DNA of 6,303 nt from Bordetella parapertussis (GCA_945901665.1 CAMDLJ010000158.1:1-6303); one strand, 5' to 3'. Shown: positions 1 through 6,303, numbered from the stretch's first letter. Made by a program: numbers and translations. The notes: generated by a model not told the origin, from the sequence alone.

Positions 1-12
1 TAAAGGTAAATC

Positions 13-567
13 ATGGGGATGAATGGGGCTTTCCTCAAGCGCACAGCGACCCTGCTGGCATGCGCGGCAATCGGTGGCAGTGGGCTGGCGCAAGGGCAAA
101 AACAAAGTGGTGGGCACGCCCATGGCCATGCCCACGCCCATGGCGTGGGACAACTGCAAATGGTGATCGATGGGCCTCTTTTGCGGGGTGAGTTGCACAT
201 TCCCATGGAGAGCTTGCTGGGGCACGAATACCTGCCGCGCTCCCAGGCGCAAAAAAACGCCATGGCCCAGCTGCGCCAGTCCTTGGTCAATTCAGCTTAT
301 GTGATCGTGCCAGTGGCCGCCGCGCAGTGCCAAGCCACCGACAGCTTGGCCACGTCGCCCATGTTCGAGGGCCGCGACGGCGGGGGCCACAGCAGCTTGT
401 TGTATGCGTTTGCATTTCGCTGCGAGCAGCCACAGCATTTGCGCAAAATCGATTTCCCCTTGTTTGCCAAGCATCCGCGTTTGAAGGAAATTCAGGTGGA
501 GTTGGTGGCCTCCGCGGTTCAGCGGTCGCTGCGCATCAAAGCCGCCCAACCCCAACTGGTTTGGTGA
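13..567 (+). CDS. zrgA: ZrgA-like (DUF2796) secreted His-rich protein, putative zinc uptake component
   Basis: The 184-residue protein looks exported: a basic stretch (K9, R10), a hydrophobic core at about residues 11-26, and a likely signal peptidase I site after GLA (26|27). A histidine-rich segment follows at once, with alternating His at 35, 37, 39, 41 and 43, then the GQLQ..IDG..L.GEL pattern usual for DUF2796. Two cysteines lie in the mature part (one in AQCQ near 104, one in the conserved-looking FRCEQP..L motif). DUF2796 proteins are named ZrgA after a Vibrio cholerae zinc-uptake system, so the likely role is periplasmic zinc binding or delivery; that is inference from family and operon. 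The AAAGG at 2-6 favours the ATG at 13, but an in-frame ATG at 19 is possible. LLAC at 14-17 resembles a lipobox, yet the hydrophobic stretch before it is too short. The promoter and any Zur site lie outside the window. Confidence 0.85.
   Translation: MGMNGAFLKRTATLLACAAIGGSGLAQGQKQSGGHAHGHAHAHGVGQLQMVIDGPLLRGELHIPMESLLGHEYLPRSQAQKNAMAQLRQSLVNSAYVIVPVAAAQCQATDSLATSPMFEGRDGGGHSSLLYAFAFRCEQPQHLRKIDFPLFAKHPRLKEIQVELVASAVQRSLRIKAAQPQLVW
131..149 (+). repeat. Perfect 8-bp inverted repeat in the His-tract coding region
   Basis: CCCACGCC at 131-138 and its exact reverse complement GGCGTGGG at 142-149 are separated by only 3 bases, giving a compact, almost all-GC hairpin in the mRNA. It sits over the end of the His-rich codons of the ZrgA-like gene. 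A perfect 10-bp palindrome, CATGGCCATG, lies directly upstream at 121-130. The structure is plain in the sequence. Whether it is selected or only a by-product of alternating His and Ala/Gly codons in GC-rich DNA is unknown. Confidence 0.6.
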
Positions 568-571
568 ACCC

Positions 572-1255
572 ATGTGGGCCTTGCGTTTGAGCGATCTGCG
601 CCACCGCTGGCCCCAGCAAAGCGTTGGCCTGCATGTGGCCGAGGTGCAGTTGGCCCAAGGCCGCCATTTGTTCATCCATGGCCCCAGTGGCTGCGGCAAG
701 ACCACCTTGCTTTCCCTCTTGGCGGGGGTGGTGCCGGTGCAGGCCGGGCAGTGCGAGGTGCTGGGGCAAGATTTGGCCAATATGTCATCGCGCCAGCGTG
801 ACCATTGGCGCGGCGAGCACCTGGGGGTGATTTTTCAGCAATTTAACCTGATCACCTATTTGGATGTGTGGGCCAATGTGATGCTGCCCACGCGGCTGTT
901 TGCCAGCCGAGCGCAAGCGGCTCAGCGCCATTGGGGCAGCCCAGCGGCGCAAGCGCAGCACGTGTTGAGTGCCCTGGGTTTGGACGAAGCCTTGTGGCAC
1001 CAGTCGGTACACACCTTGTCGGTGGGGCAGCAGCAGCGGGTGGCCGCAGCGCGCGCTCTCATGGGGCACCCGCCGCTGATCATTGCCGACGAGCCCACAT
1101 CTGCCTTGGACGAGGGCCACAAAGACGACTTCATTCGCTTGCTGATTGGCCAGGCCCAGGCGCAAGGGGCCAGTGTGGTCATGGTCAGCCATGACACCCG
1201 CTTGGCCACCCATTTCCACCAGTCGCATGGCTTGGTCCCTGGGGGTGCAGTATGA
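572..1255 (+). CDS. ABC transporter ATP-binding protein, MacB/LolD type
   Basis: This 227-residue protein is a complete ABC ATPase of normal length. Visible motifs in order are Walker A GPSGCGKT (37-44), Q-loop FQQFNL (88-93), signature LSVGQQQR (149-156, Val replacing the second Gly of LSGGQ), Walker B LIIADE (169-174), D-loop SALD (177-180) and switch His in VSHD (H207). The Q-loop context and the ADEPTSALD string are typical of the LolD/MacB/FtsE branch, which powers FtsX-like permeases rather than ZnuC-type importers. The gene starts 4 bp after the ZrgA-like stop with no clear Shine-Dalgarno of its own, which suggests translational coupling. Its TGA overlaps the start of the permease in an ATGA, so the two are very likely made as partners. 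The product should be a peripheral protein on the cytoplasmic face of the inner membrane, hydrolysing ATP to drive the permease. The substrate cannot be read from the ATPase. Confidence 0.93.
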   Translation: MWALRLSDLRHRWPQQSVGLHVAEVQLAQGRHLFIHGPSGCGKTTLLSLLAGVVPVQAGQCEVLGQDLANMSSRQRDHWRGEHLGVIFQQFNLITYLDVWANVMLPTRLFASRAQAAQRHWGSPAAQAQHVLSALGLDEALWHQSVHTLSVGQQQRVAAARALMGHPPLIIADEPTSALDEGHKDDFIRLLIGQAQAQGASVVMVSHDTRLATHFHQSHGLVPGGAV

Positions 1256-2556
1256 GTTTGTGGTGGGACTTGGCTTGGCGCAGTGCCTGGGCGCGGCGTC
1301 AGGCGCTGGTCATGGTGGCTTTCTCGGTGGCGGTTTCGGTCATGATCTTGCTGGGTGTGCAGCAACTGCGCCAAGATGCGCGGCACAGTTTCACCCAAGC
1401 CTTGAGTGGTGTCGATTTGATCGTCGGCCCGCGTGGCAGCGCCAGCGAGTTGATGCTCTACAGCGCATTTCAAGTGGGCCGGCCCAGCCGCAATATGTCG
1501 CACGAGGCCTATGTGGCTGTGCGCGCTTTGCCCCAGGTGCGCTGGGCTTTGCCCATTCAGTTGGGTGACACTTACCGTGGCGCGCCTGTGCTGGGCAGCA
1601 CGCGCGATTTGTTTGAGCGGTTCCAAACCCAGGGCCGCGGCTTGCAATGGGCACAGGGGCGTGCCTTTGCCGACCCCAACCAGGACCCGACGGGTGTGTA
1701 CGAAGCGGTGTTGGGGTCCGAAGTGGCCCAGCGCCATGGCCTGAAGTTGGGCGATCAATTGGTGCTCACCCATGGCCGCGCGGACGGCCTAGCCCCCGAG
1801 CATGCCGATCAGCCTTTCACGGTGGTGGGTGTGCTCGCGCCCAGTGGTGCGCCGATTGACCGCAATGTCACCATTTCTTTGCAAGGCTTTGAGGCCTTGC
1901 ACCAAAGCATGGGCATGCCGGGTTTGCCCATGCTGGGCGCGGCCAGCGCTCCCGGGGCCACCCCGCCGCCCACGCTGGCCGATTTGGCTGCGGTGGTGCC
2001 CCGTGAATTGACGGCGGTGTGGGTGGGCTTGCATGCGCGCACCGAGGTGTTTTCGGCGCGCAGCCGCATTGAGCGCCTGCCCCAGGACAGTTTGATGGCG
2101 GTCTTGCCCGGGGTGGCTTTGGACGACTTGTGGCAGGTGGTCAAACTGGCCGAAAACGCCTTGTTGGCCGTGGGGGGCTTGGTGGCGGTCAGTGGCATGC
2201 TCAGTGTGGCCGCTGTGCTCATGGTCGGTTTGGCGGCGCGGCGCAAAGAATTGGCGGTTTTGCGCGCCTTGGGCGCGACACCCGCGGGCGTGTGGGGCTT
2301 GGTGTGGCTGGAAGCCTTGGGTGTGTGCGTGGTGGGCATTGTTTTGGGTTGCGTGTTGCACCAAGCGCTCATGTGGGCCTTGCAAGACCTCTTGCGCACC
2401 GAGTTGGGCATTGCCCTGCAGTGGGGTTGGCCCAGCGCACCCACCTGGTGGAGCTTGGGTGGTTTGCTGGCCGCGGCTTCCTTGGCGGCCGTGGTGCCAG
2501 CGCTGCGTGCTTATCGTTTGTCGTTGGTGGACGGTCTGCACCCGCCTGCGGTTTGA
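1252..2556 (+). CDS. ABC transporter permease, FtsX/MacB family
   Basis: The 434-residue protein has the layout of a MacB-type (type VII) permease: one N-terminal transmembrane helix (about 18-36), a large periplasmic domain of about 260 residues, then three C-terminal helices at about 302-325, 348-370 and 401-420. Between helices 2 and 3 lies the cytoplasmic stretch RRKELAVLRALGAT (330-343), the characteristic FtsX/MacB segment that touches the ATPase. The N-terminal LAWRSAWARR also fits LolC/MacB-like permeases. Such permeases usually transmit ATP-driven motion to a periplasmic partner and do not form a substrate channel across the inner membrane. The start is fixed by the ATGA overlap with the ATPase. 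The genes on both sides encode secreted proteins, so the periplasmic domain may act on one or both of them; this is inference. The family assignment is firm, the zinc link comes only from context. Confidence 0.92.
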   Translation: MSLWWDLAWRSAWARRQALVMVAFSVAVSVMILLGVQQLRQDARHSFTQALSGVDLIVGPRGSASELMLYSAFQVGRPSRNMSHEAYVAVRALPQVRWALPIQLGDTYRGAPVLGSTRDLFERFQTQGRGLQWAQGRAFADPNQDPTGVYEAVLGSEVAQRHGLKLGDQLVLTHGRADGLAPEHADQPFTVVGVLAPSGAPIDRNVTISLQGFEALHQSMGMPGLPMLGAASAPGATPPPTLADLAAVVPRELTAVWVGLHARTEVFSARSRIERLPQDSLMAVLPGVALDDLWQVVKLAENALLAVGGLVAVSGMLSVAAVLMVGLAARRKELAVLRALGATPAGVWGLVWLEALGVCVVGIVLGCVLHQALMWALQDLLRTELGIALQWGWPSAPTWWSLGGLLAAASLAAVVPALRAYRLSLVDGLHPPAV

Positions 2557-2572
2557 AGTGAGACACTTGGAC

Positions 2573-3157
2573 ATGGTTGAAGCTGCAAAATTTTCACGCC
2601 GAAGCGCCTGTGGGGCACTGATGGGCTTGGCGCTGTCGGCGGGCGCATGGGCCCAGACCCCGGGCTACGCTGTGCTCGATTGGAACGAGTTGATGCCAGA
2701 AAAATGGCTCAAAGACGTTCGCGCCGAGATGGCCGCTATGAACAAATTGGCGTACTTGCAAGACACCAGCGACGAAGCCAACCAAGCCATGGAGAAATTG
2801 CGCAAAAAATTTGACGCGGCGCCGCTGGTGAGCGGTCTGTTTCAGCGCAAGGTGCGCTTGCCTGGTTATGTGGTGCCGCTCGATGCCGACCGCTCCCACA
2901 AGCGCGAGTTTTTGATCGTGCCGTACTGGGGCGCGTGCATTCACACCCCGCCCCCGCCAGCCAATCAAATTGTGCTGGTGCGGCCCATGCCCGGCAGCAA
3001 AGTGCGCAAGGTGCCCGAGACCATGGACGTGGTGTGGATTGAGGGCGAACTCAAAGAGGGGCGGGTGACCACCAGCGCAGGCGTGAGTGGTTATTTGCTT
3101 GAAGCGGTCAACATGTACCCCTATGTGGCCCCGGCCCCAAGCAACCCCAAACGCTGA
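2573..3157 (+). CDS. DUF3299 secreted protein of the ZrgA-type cluster
   Basis: I place the start at ATG 2573, giving 194 residues, because it restores a full signal peptide: a basic n-region (KFSRR, 6-10), hydrophobic core (about 12-25) and AWA|QT cleavage after residue 27. The twin Arg is a poor match to a Tat motif. The open frame runs further upstream but there overlaps the permease and is a shadow. The hallmark is VPYWGACIHTPPPPANQ (116-132), with Cys122 and His124 next to a four-proline run, which identifies DUF3299. The preceding LPGYVVPLD and the following IVLVRP strands fit a small beta-rich periplasmic domain. The function of DUF3299 is not known to me; members often sit beside DUF2796 and FtsX-type ABC genes, as here. 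The gene starts 16 bp after the permease stop, with only a weak Shine-Dalgarno (GAAGTGAG at 2555-2562), and ends the operon. Confidence 0.88.
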   Translation: MVEAAKFSRRSACGALMGLALSAGAWAQTPGYAVLDWNELMPEKWLKDVRAEMAAMNKLAYLQDTSDEANQAMEKLRKKFDAAPLVSGLFQRKVRLPGYVVPLDADRSHKREFLIVPYWGACIHTPPPPANQIVLVRPMPGSKVRKVPETMDVVWIEGELKEGRVTTSAGVSGYLLEAVNMYPYVAPAPSNPKR

Positions 3158-3189
3158 GGTCACGGCGCCTCTGGGCTAGGGCTTGGGGC
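3135..3189. repeat. Inverted repeat spanning the convergent ends of the DUF3299 and benE genes
   Basis: GCCCCAAGC (3134-3142) and GCTTGGGGC (3181-3189) are exact 9-base reverse complements around a 38-base loop. One arm lies in the last codons of the DUF3299 gene, the other in the last codons of benE, and the loop holds both stop codons and the 18-bp intergenic gap. Transcripts from either side could form the stem, so it might slow RNA polymerase or protect 3' ends. No T-tract follows on either strand, so it is not a classical intrinsic terminator. The long loop makes chance a real possibility. Confidence 0.35.
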
Positions 3190-4414
3190 TGTCAGTCGGG
3201 TTGGCAAAGTCGGCGGCTTCCAGCAAGCGCGCCACCGCATAACCGGCGACCAAACCCCAAAACGCCGCGCCGATGTTGAACAGCGCGATGTCAGCCACCG
3301 TCACCAGCAAGCTGACCAATGCACCCAGGGTGAACTTGCCCGCACCAAACGAGGCCACAAACGCCGCTTGCAGCACGCGCAACATGGCCAAGCCGGCCAG
3401 CACCATGATGAAGGCGGGCGGCGCGGCCAACATCCAGCCGGTGAAGGTGGGCGCCATCAGCCCAAAGGCCAAAGCCAAAGCACCAAACACCAGGGCTGCG
3501 GTGTAGTGCTGATGCCGCGGGCCGGACGAAGACAACATGGCATTGGTGGGCCCGGTCAGGCAACTGCTCACAGCGCCAAATACCGCGCTGATGCCGGAGC
3601 CCAGGCCGCAGGCCACAGCGATGGTGTTGACCGGTGGCACATGGCCGGCGGTTTTGAGCACCGCCACCCCTTGTCCGTTTTGCACCACCAGCACGGTGAT
3701 GGCCAGTGGCACCACCAATTCGAGCAGCGCGGGCCATGACCACACCGGTGGGGTCACCAGCGGCTGCGCCCATTGCCAGACGGCCAGGTTGGCATTGCCC
3801 CAGCGATCACCCAGCGCCATGGCCAACACGCCCACCAACAAGGCACCGATCACCGGGGGCATCTTGCGGCCCCAACTGGGCAGCGCCGATAACGCGATGA
3901 AGGCCAGCACCATGGGTGCGGCGATGGCGACATCGCTGTCCAGGGCGCGCACCAAGTCCAGCCCAAAGCGCAAAAACACACCGGCCACCATGCCCATCAC
4001 GATGGGCATGGGCAGCACCGACATCACCCGCTTGACCCAGCCGCTCAGACCGAGCAGGGCGATCACGGCGCTGGTCACATAAAACGCACCAATCACCTCG
4101 GCAAAGCTCAGGTGCTGCAAGGCCGGCCCGACCAGCACCGTGCCGGGAATGGTCCAGCCAAAGGCCAGCGGCGTGCGGTAGTGCCAGCTCATGGCCAGGC
4201 TGAGCAAGCCGTTGATGAAAAACACCGCAAATACCCAAGAGGCCAGCTCAGCGGGCGACAAACCGCCACGGGTGCCCACCGACAAAATCACCGCCACCGG
4301 CCCGGTGGCGGCGAAGATAAAACCGATCAAGCCATTGGCCAGCGGCGTGGTGCCAAAGTCGGCCCAGGCGCGGGGTGCCGGGTTGGGGGCAGGGCGTTCG
4401 AGGTGGTGCAGCAA
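3176..4414 (-). CDS. benE: BenE-family benzoate/H+ symporter
   Basis: The 412-residue inner-membrane protein is mostly hydrophobic, with about 11-12 predicted transmembrane segments, close to the roughly 390-400 residues usual for BenE. Family signs include FGWTIPGT in the N-terminal half, GLGSGISAVFGAVSSC and SSCLTGPTNAML (283-294) in the middle. BenE proteins are proposed to import benzoate with protons, but no benzoate-degradation gene is visible, so the substrate is open. The start is a TTG at 4414: an in-frame TGA lies five codons upstream, and the first in-frame ATG falls well inside the membrane region, so TTG (or the adjacent CTG) is the only sensible choice. The Shine-Dalgarno is weak. 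A possible promoter (TTCAGG at 4475-4470, 18-bp spacer, TATGCT at 4451-4446) is unconvincing. The gene follows umuC on the same strand after 89 bp and could be read through from it. Confidence 0.9.
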   Translation of the reverse strand: MLHHLERPAPNPAPRAWADFGTTPLANGLIGFIFAATGPVAVILSVGTRGGLSPAELASWVFAVFFINGLLSLAMSWHYRTPLAFGWTIPGTVLVGPALQHLSFAEVIGAFYVTSAVIALLGLSGWVKRVMSVLPMPIVMGMVAGVFLRFGLDLVRALDSDVAIAAPMVLAFIALSALPSWGRKMPPVIGALLVGVLAMALGDRWGNANLAVWQWAQPLVTPPVWSWPALLELVVPLAITVLVVQNGQGVAVLKTAGHVPPVNTIAVACGLGSGISAVFGAVSSCLTGPTNAMLSSSGPRHQHYTAALVFGALALAFGLMAPTFTGWMLAAPPAFIMVLAGLAMLRVLQAAFVASFGAGKFTLGALVSLLVTVADIALFNIGAAFWGLVAGYAVARLLEAADFANPTDSPKP

Positions 4415-4473
4415 GGGAGGCCTGTGTCAAAAGGGGGTGGGCCACAGCATAACAAGCCTGCGCACCCGGCCTG

Positions 4474-4496
4474 AAAACGCCTGCCCTTGGCCAGGC
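4474..4496 (-). terminator. Weak intrinsic-terminator-like hairpin after umuC
   Basis: Reading the - strand, GCCTG (4496-4492) and CAGGC (4483-4479) form a 5-bp stem around an 8-base loop, followed by GTTTT (4478-4474). It begins 7 bases after the umuC stop codon. The stem is short and the T-run only four long, so termination would be partial at best. It could reduce read-through from umuC into benE. Confidence 0.3.
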
Positions 4497-4503
4497 CGTC
4501 GCC

Positions 4504-5802
4504 TCAGGCCCGCGCCCAAGGCAGATCGCTCCAGCGGGTGGTGTACTGCGGCGACAAGCGCTCTTGGCGCATGGCCCAGCGCCGCGGCCCGTCGCTGGCA
4601 CCGGTGCTGCCCAGGTGCACCGTGCCGCGACCAAAGCGATCGTTGAGGCGGTCAAAGGCCTGCATCAGCCGGGTTTGTGCGGGGCCGGGTGCGGCCTCGA
4701 AGTCGAGCTCGCCTTGTCCGTGGGTGTCGGGCATCAGGTCGAGCAGCATCACCCCGGCCTTGCTCAGCGCAAAACCGGGCTCGTAAATGTGCGCCACACC
4801 GGCGAGCGCGGCTTGCACCAAGGTGCGCGTGTCGGCGCTGGGGCGGTGCAGCGACACCGTGGTGCTGCGCGCAAAGCGTGGGCCAGGGCGAAACGCCGAG
4901 GTGTGGGCAAACACCAGCAACTGGCCGGCCACGCTGTGCTGCGCGCGCAGTTTTTCGGCAGCGCGGCTGGCGAACTCGCTCACCGCTTCGCTCAGCAGCG
5001 CCAGGGTGGTCACCGCTTGGCCAAAGCTGCGGGTGCAGGCGATTTGTTGTTTGGGTGGCGGCGACTGCTCCAGGCTGATGCAGGGCTCGCCTTGCAGCTC
5101 GCGCACCGTGCGCTCGAGCACCACGCCCCAACGCTGGCGCACCTGGGCGGTGGGCAAGCGGGCCAAATCCAACACCGTGTGCACGCCCAACTCGCGCAAT
5201 TGGCGCCCGATTTGGCGCCCCACGCCCCACACCTCACCGACCTCGGTAGCGGCCATCACCGCATCCAGGTCAGTGGTGGGCAGTTGCGCCAGGTTGCACA
5301 CCGTTGCCAAGTCGCTGGGGTAGCTGCCGGGCTTGCGCTCAGCGGTTTTGGCGATGTGGTTGGCCAGCTTGGCCAAGGTTTTGGTCGCTCCGATGCCAAT
5401 GCCGCAAGGCAAGCCGCTGCAGCGCCAAATGCGCTCGCGCACCGCACGCGCGCGTACGCCCAGGTCACCCCCCACGCCGTGCAGGCCGATGAACGACTCG
5501 TCGATGCTGTAAATCTCTTGGGTCGGCCCGAGCTCGGCGGCCAAGGCCATCATGCGATCGCTCATGTCGCCGTACAGCGCAAAGTTGGCCGACAGCCCCA
5601 CCAAGCCCGCGTCGCGCTGCCAGTGCCGAATTTGGAACCACGGCGCGCCCATCTTGATGCCCAGCGCCTTGGCCTCGTTGCTGCGCGCAATCGCGCACCC
5701 ATCGTTGTTGGACAGCACCACCACTGGCTTGTCGTGCAAGCGCGGCTGAAACACCCGCTCGCAGCTGACGTAAAAATTGTTGCCATCGACCAGCGCAAAC
5801 AT
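4504..5802 (-). CDS. umuC: UmuC, catalytic subunit of translesion DNA polymerase V
   Basis: The 432-residue protein is a full-length Y-family polymerase, close to the 422 residues of E. coli UmuC. The N-terminal [17 protein letters not shown] carries metal ligand D6, and YSIDESF (98-104) carries D101 and E102, so the catalytic triad is intact. [20 protein letters not shown] (29-49) and the [13 protein letters not shown] block are typical UmuC sequences. A helix-hairpin-helix region follows at about 183-212, then the little-finger domain. QGELDF (363-368) resembles a beta-clamp-binding peptide, and the C-terminus from about 375, ending in [10 protein letters not shown], matches the DUF4113 tail of UmuC. 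The role is error-prone bypass of DNA lesions during the SOS response, normally with cleaved UmuD. No umuD lies in the visible sequence. The gene starts 3 bp after the nuclease gene upstream with no strong Shine-Dalgarno, so it is probably translated by coupling. Confidence 0.96.
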   Translation of the reverse strand: MFALVDGNNFYVSCERVFQPRLHDKPVVVLSNNDGCAIARSNEAKALGIKMGAPWFQIRHWQRDAGLVGLSANFALYGDMSDRMMALAAELGPTQEIYSIDESFIGLHGVGGDLGVRARAVRERIWRCSGLPCGIGIGATKTLAKLANHIAKTAERKPGSYPSDLATVCNLAQLPTTDLDAVMAATEVGEVWGVGRQIGRQLRELGVHTVLDLARLPTAQVRQRWGVVLERTVRELQGEPCISLEQSPPPKQQIACTRSFGQAVTTLALLSEAVSEFASRAAEKLRAQHSVAGQLLVFAHTSAFRPGPRFARSTTVSLHRPSADTRTLVQAALAGVAHIYEPGFALSKAGVMLLDLMPDTHGQGELDFEAAPGPAQTRLMQAFDRLNDRFGRGTVHLGSTGASDGPRRWAMRQERLSPQYTTRWSDLPWARA

Positions 5803-5805
5803 GGC

Positions 5806-6303
5806 TCAGCCCAGCGCTTGTACATCGGCGCTGCCGCTGAGCAGCGGCTTGGCCAAAATTTTGTAGGTGTCCACATCGAAGCGTGCCGATGTGGCGGACG
5901 CCACCGACAGGATCGACCCCGGCGCCGACGCCTGTTCCTGTTCCTGTGCGTGTGCGTGTGCTGGTGTTGGTGTTGGTGTTGCCCAGTTGGGCGGGGCCGT
6001 CACCATGGCATGGGGCGCGTCGGGCGCTTGGCCCTGGCGCGTGTGGCTGCCCAAATAGCACCAGTTGTGCACCCGGTGCGCTTGCACCCAGTCGCCATCG
6101 CGCTCGATGATGTCCACCGCCCCTGGGTAGGGCCAGCGCTGTACTTGTTGTGCCAGCAAAGCGCTGAACAAACGCGCGTGGTGGGTGGCGGTGGGTTCGT
6201 CGCCCGTGCACACCCCGTCGCACTGGCGCAGTTGGCGGCCAAAGCAGCCCCGGCGCAACGGCTTTTCCAGGCCCAGCGCCACCAGGCACAAGCGGTGCTC
6301 GGC
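5806..6303 (-). CDS. C-terminal part of a Cho/UvrC-like GIY-YIG nuclease protein (5' end beyond window)
   Basis: The last 165 residues of a larger protein are visible; the frame is open to the window edge, so the start is missing. The fragment has CFGRQLRQCDGVCTGDEP (residues 20-37 of the fragment) with the C-x7-C-x3-C cysteine pattern, then WPYPGAVDIIERD, HNWCYLGS and, near the end, RFDVDTYKIL. I recognise these from the region after the GIY-YIG domain in excinuclease Cho and in the larger proteins that fuse a DnaQ-like 3'-5' exonuclease to GIY-YIG. The catalytic domain is off the window, so I cannot choose between these two forms. Cho makes the 3' incision in nucleotide excision repair and is SOS-controlled in E. 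coli. A low-complexity segment of about 55 residues separates LGS from FDVD, longer than I expect for the family. The gene ends 3 bp before umuC, making a shared transcript likely. Confidence 0.75.
   Translation of the reverse strand, partial: AEHRLCLVALGLEKPLRRGCFGRQLRQCDGVCTGDEPTATHHARLFSALLAQQVQRWPYPGAVDIIERDGDWVQAHRVHNWCYLGSHTRQGQAPDAPHAMVTAPPNWATPTPTPAHAHAQEQEQASAPGSILSVASATSARFDVDTYKILAKPLLSGSADVQALG
5931..5981 (-). repeat. Degenerate hexanucleotide tandem repeat inside the Cho-like nuclease gene
   Basis: About eight and a half 6-base units run in tandem and change in blocks. On the + strand they read cctgtt twice, cctgtg, cgtgtg twice, ctggtg, ttggtg twice, then a partial ttg. In the nuclease frame they encode dipeptide repeats: Thr-Pro three times, Ala-His twice, then Gln-Glu twice. 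Because the unit is a multiple of three, gain or loss of units keeps the reading frame. Confidence 0.85.

Noticed and set aside
115..145. CATG-rich short repeats considered as a regulatory repeat array
   Set aside because: They are codons for alternating His with Ala or Gly in the ZrgA-like protein, which explains the repetition without a separate element.
922..1773. 283-codon open frame on the - strand across the ATPase/permease junction
   Set aside because: It covers two confident + strand genes, has no family resemblance and a biased composition; an antisense shadow.
2192..2572. Upstream extension of the DUF3299 reading frame, which would give a 321-residue protein
   Set aside because: This part overlaps the permease in another frame and has shadow-like composition; a proper signal peptide begins only at ATG 2573.
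1789..2574. Long open frame of 261 codons on the - strand, antisense to the permease gene
   Set aside because: It lies opposite a well-supported FtsX-family gene, its translation is rich in His, Gln and Pro with no recognisable domain, and GC-rich coding DNA commonly leaves such antisense frames open.
4422..4447. CTGTG...CACAG inverted repeat upstream of benE, considered as a LexA/SOS box or operator
   Set aside because: The half-sites are 16 bases apart. A LexA box needs CTGT and ACAG separated by about 8 bases, and the 5-bp arms are within chance expectation.
5465..6289. 274-codon open frame on the - strand overlapping the nuclease and the umuC start
   Set aside because: It is a shifted frame of the Cho-like gene and umuC. 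The nuclease motifs and the UmuC N-terminus are in other frames, and its Asn-Thr/Arg-Thr/Gly-Thr run is only the hexamer repeat read out of frame.

Overview
The window is GC-rich, gene-dense DNA from a proteobacterium. The protein set, the heavy use of the leucine codon TTG and the tight gene packing suggest a betaproteobacterium of the Burkholderiales, probably Comamonadaceae (a Limnohabitans- or Rhodoferax-like genus). This placement rests on protein flavour, since there is no rRNA or other taxonomic marker. Seven protein genes, the last of them cut by the window edge, fill almost all of the sequence. I saw no tRNA, rRNA, insertion sequence, CRISPR array or prophage sign, and no gene-free stretch reaches 300 bases.

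The left half, on the + strand, is a compact four-gene cluster. It holds a secreted His-rich DUF2796/ZrgA-type protein (13-567), a MacB/LolD-type ABC ATPase (572-1255), an FtsX/MacB-type ABC permease with a large periplasmic domain (1252-2556) and a secreted DUF3299 protein (2573-3157). Junctions are 4 bp apart, a 4-bp ATGA overlap, and 16 bp apart, as expected of one operon. Related gene sets have been linked to zinc uptake (ZrgABCDE of Vibrio cholerae). The membrane engine here belongs to the mechanotransmission class of ABC systems rather than the classical metal-importer class, so how it would promote zinc uptake is unclear. This is the least understood system in the window.

The right half is on the - strand and converges on the first operon with only 18 bp between stop codons. 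Read in its own direction it begins with the C-terminal part of a Cho/UvrC-like GIY-YIG nuclease protein (5806 to beyond 6303). That is followed after 3 bp by umuC, the catalytic subunit of translesion polymerase V (4504-5802), and, after 89 bp, by a BenE-family benzoate/H+ symporter (3176-4414). The nuclease-umuC pair looks like a DNA-damage-response operon. The BenE gene is probably an unrelated neighbour.

Non-gene signals are modest: a hexanucleotide-repeat tract inside the nuclease gene, a perfect 8-bp hairpin inside the His-rich segment of the ZrgA-like gene, a 9-bp inverted repeat across the convergent gene ends, and a weak terminator-like hairpin after umuC.
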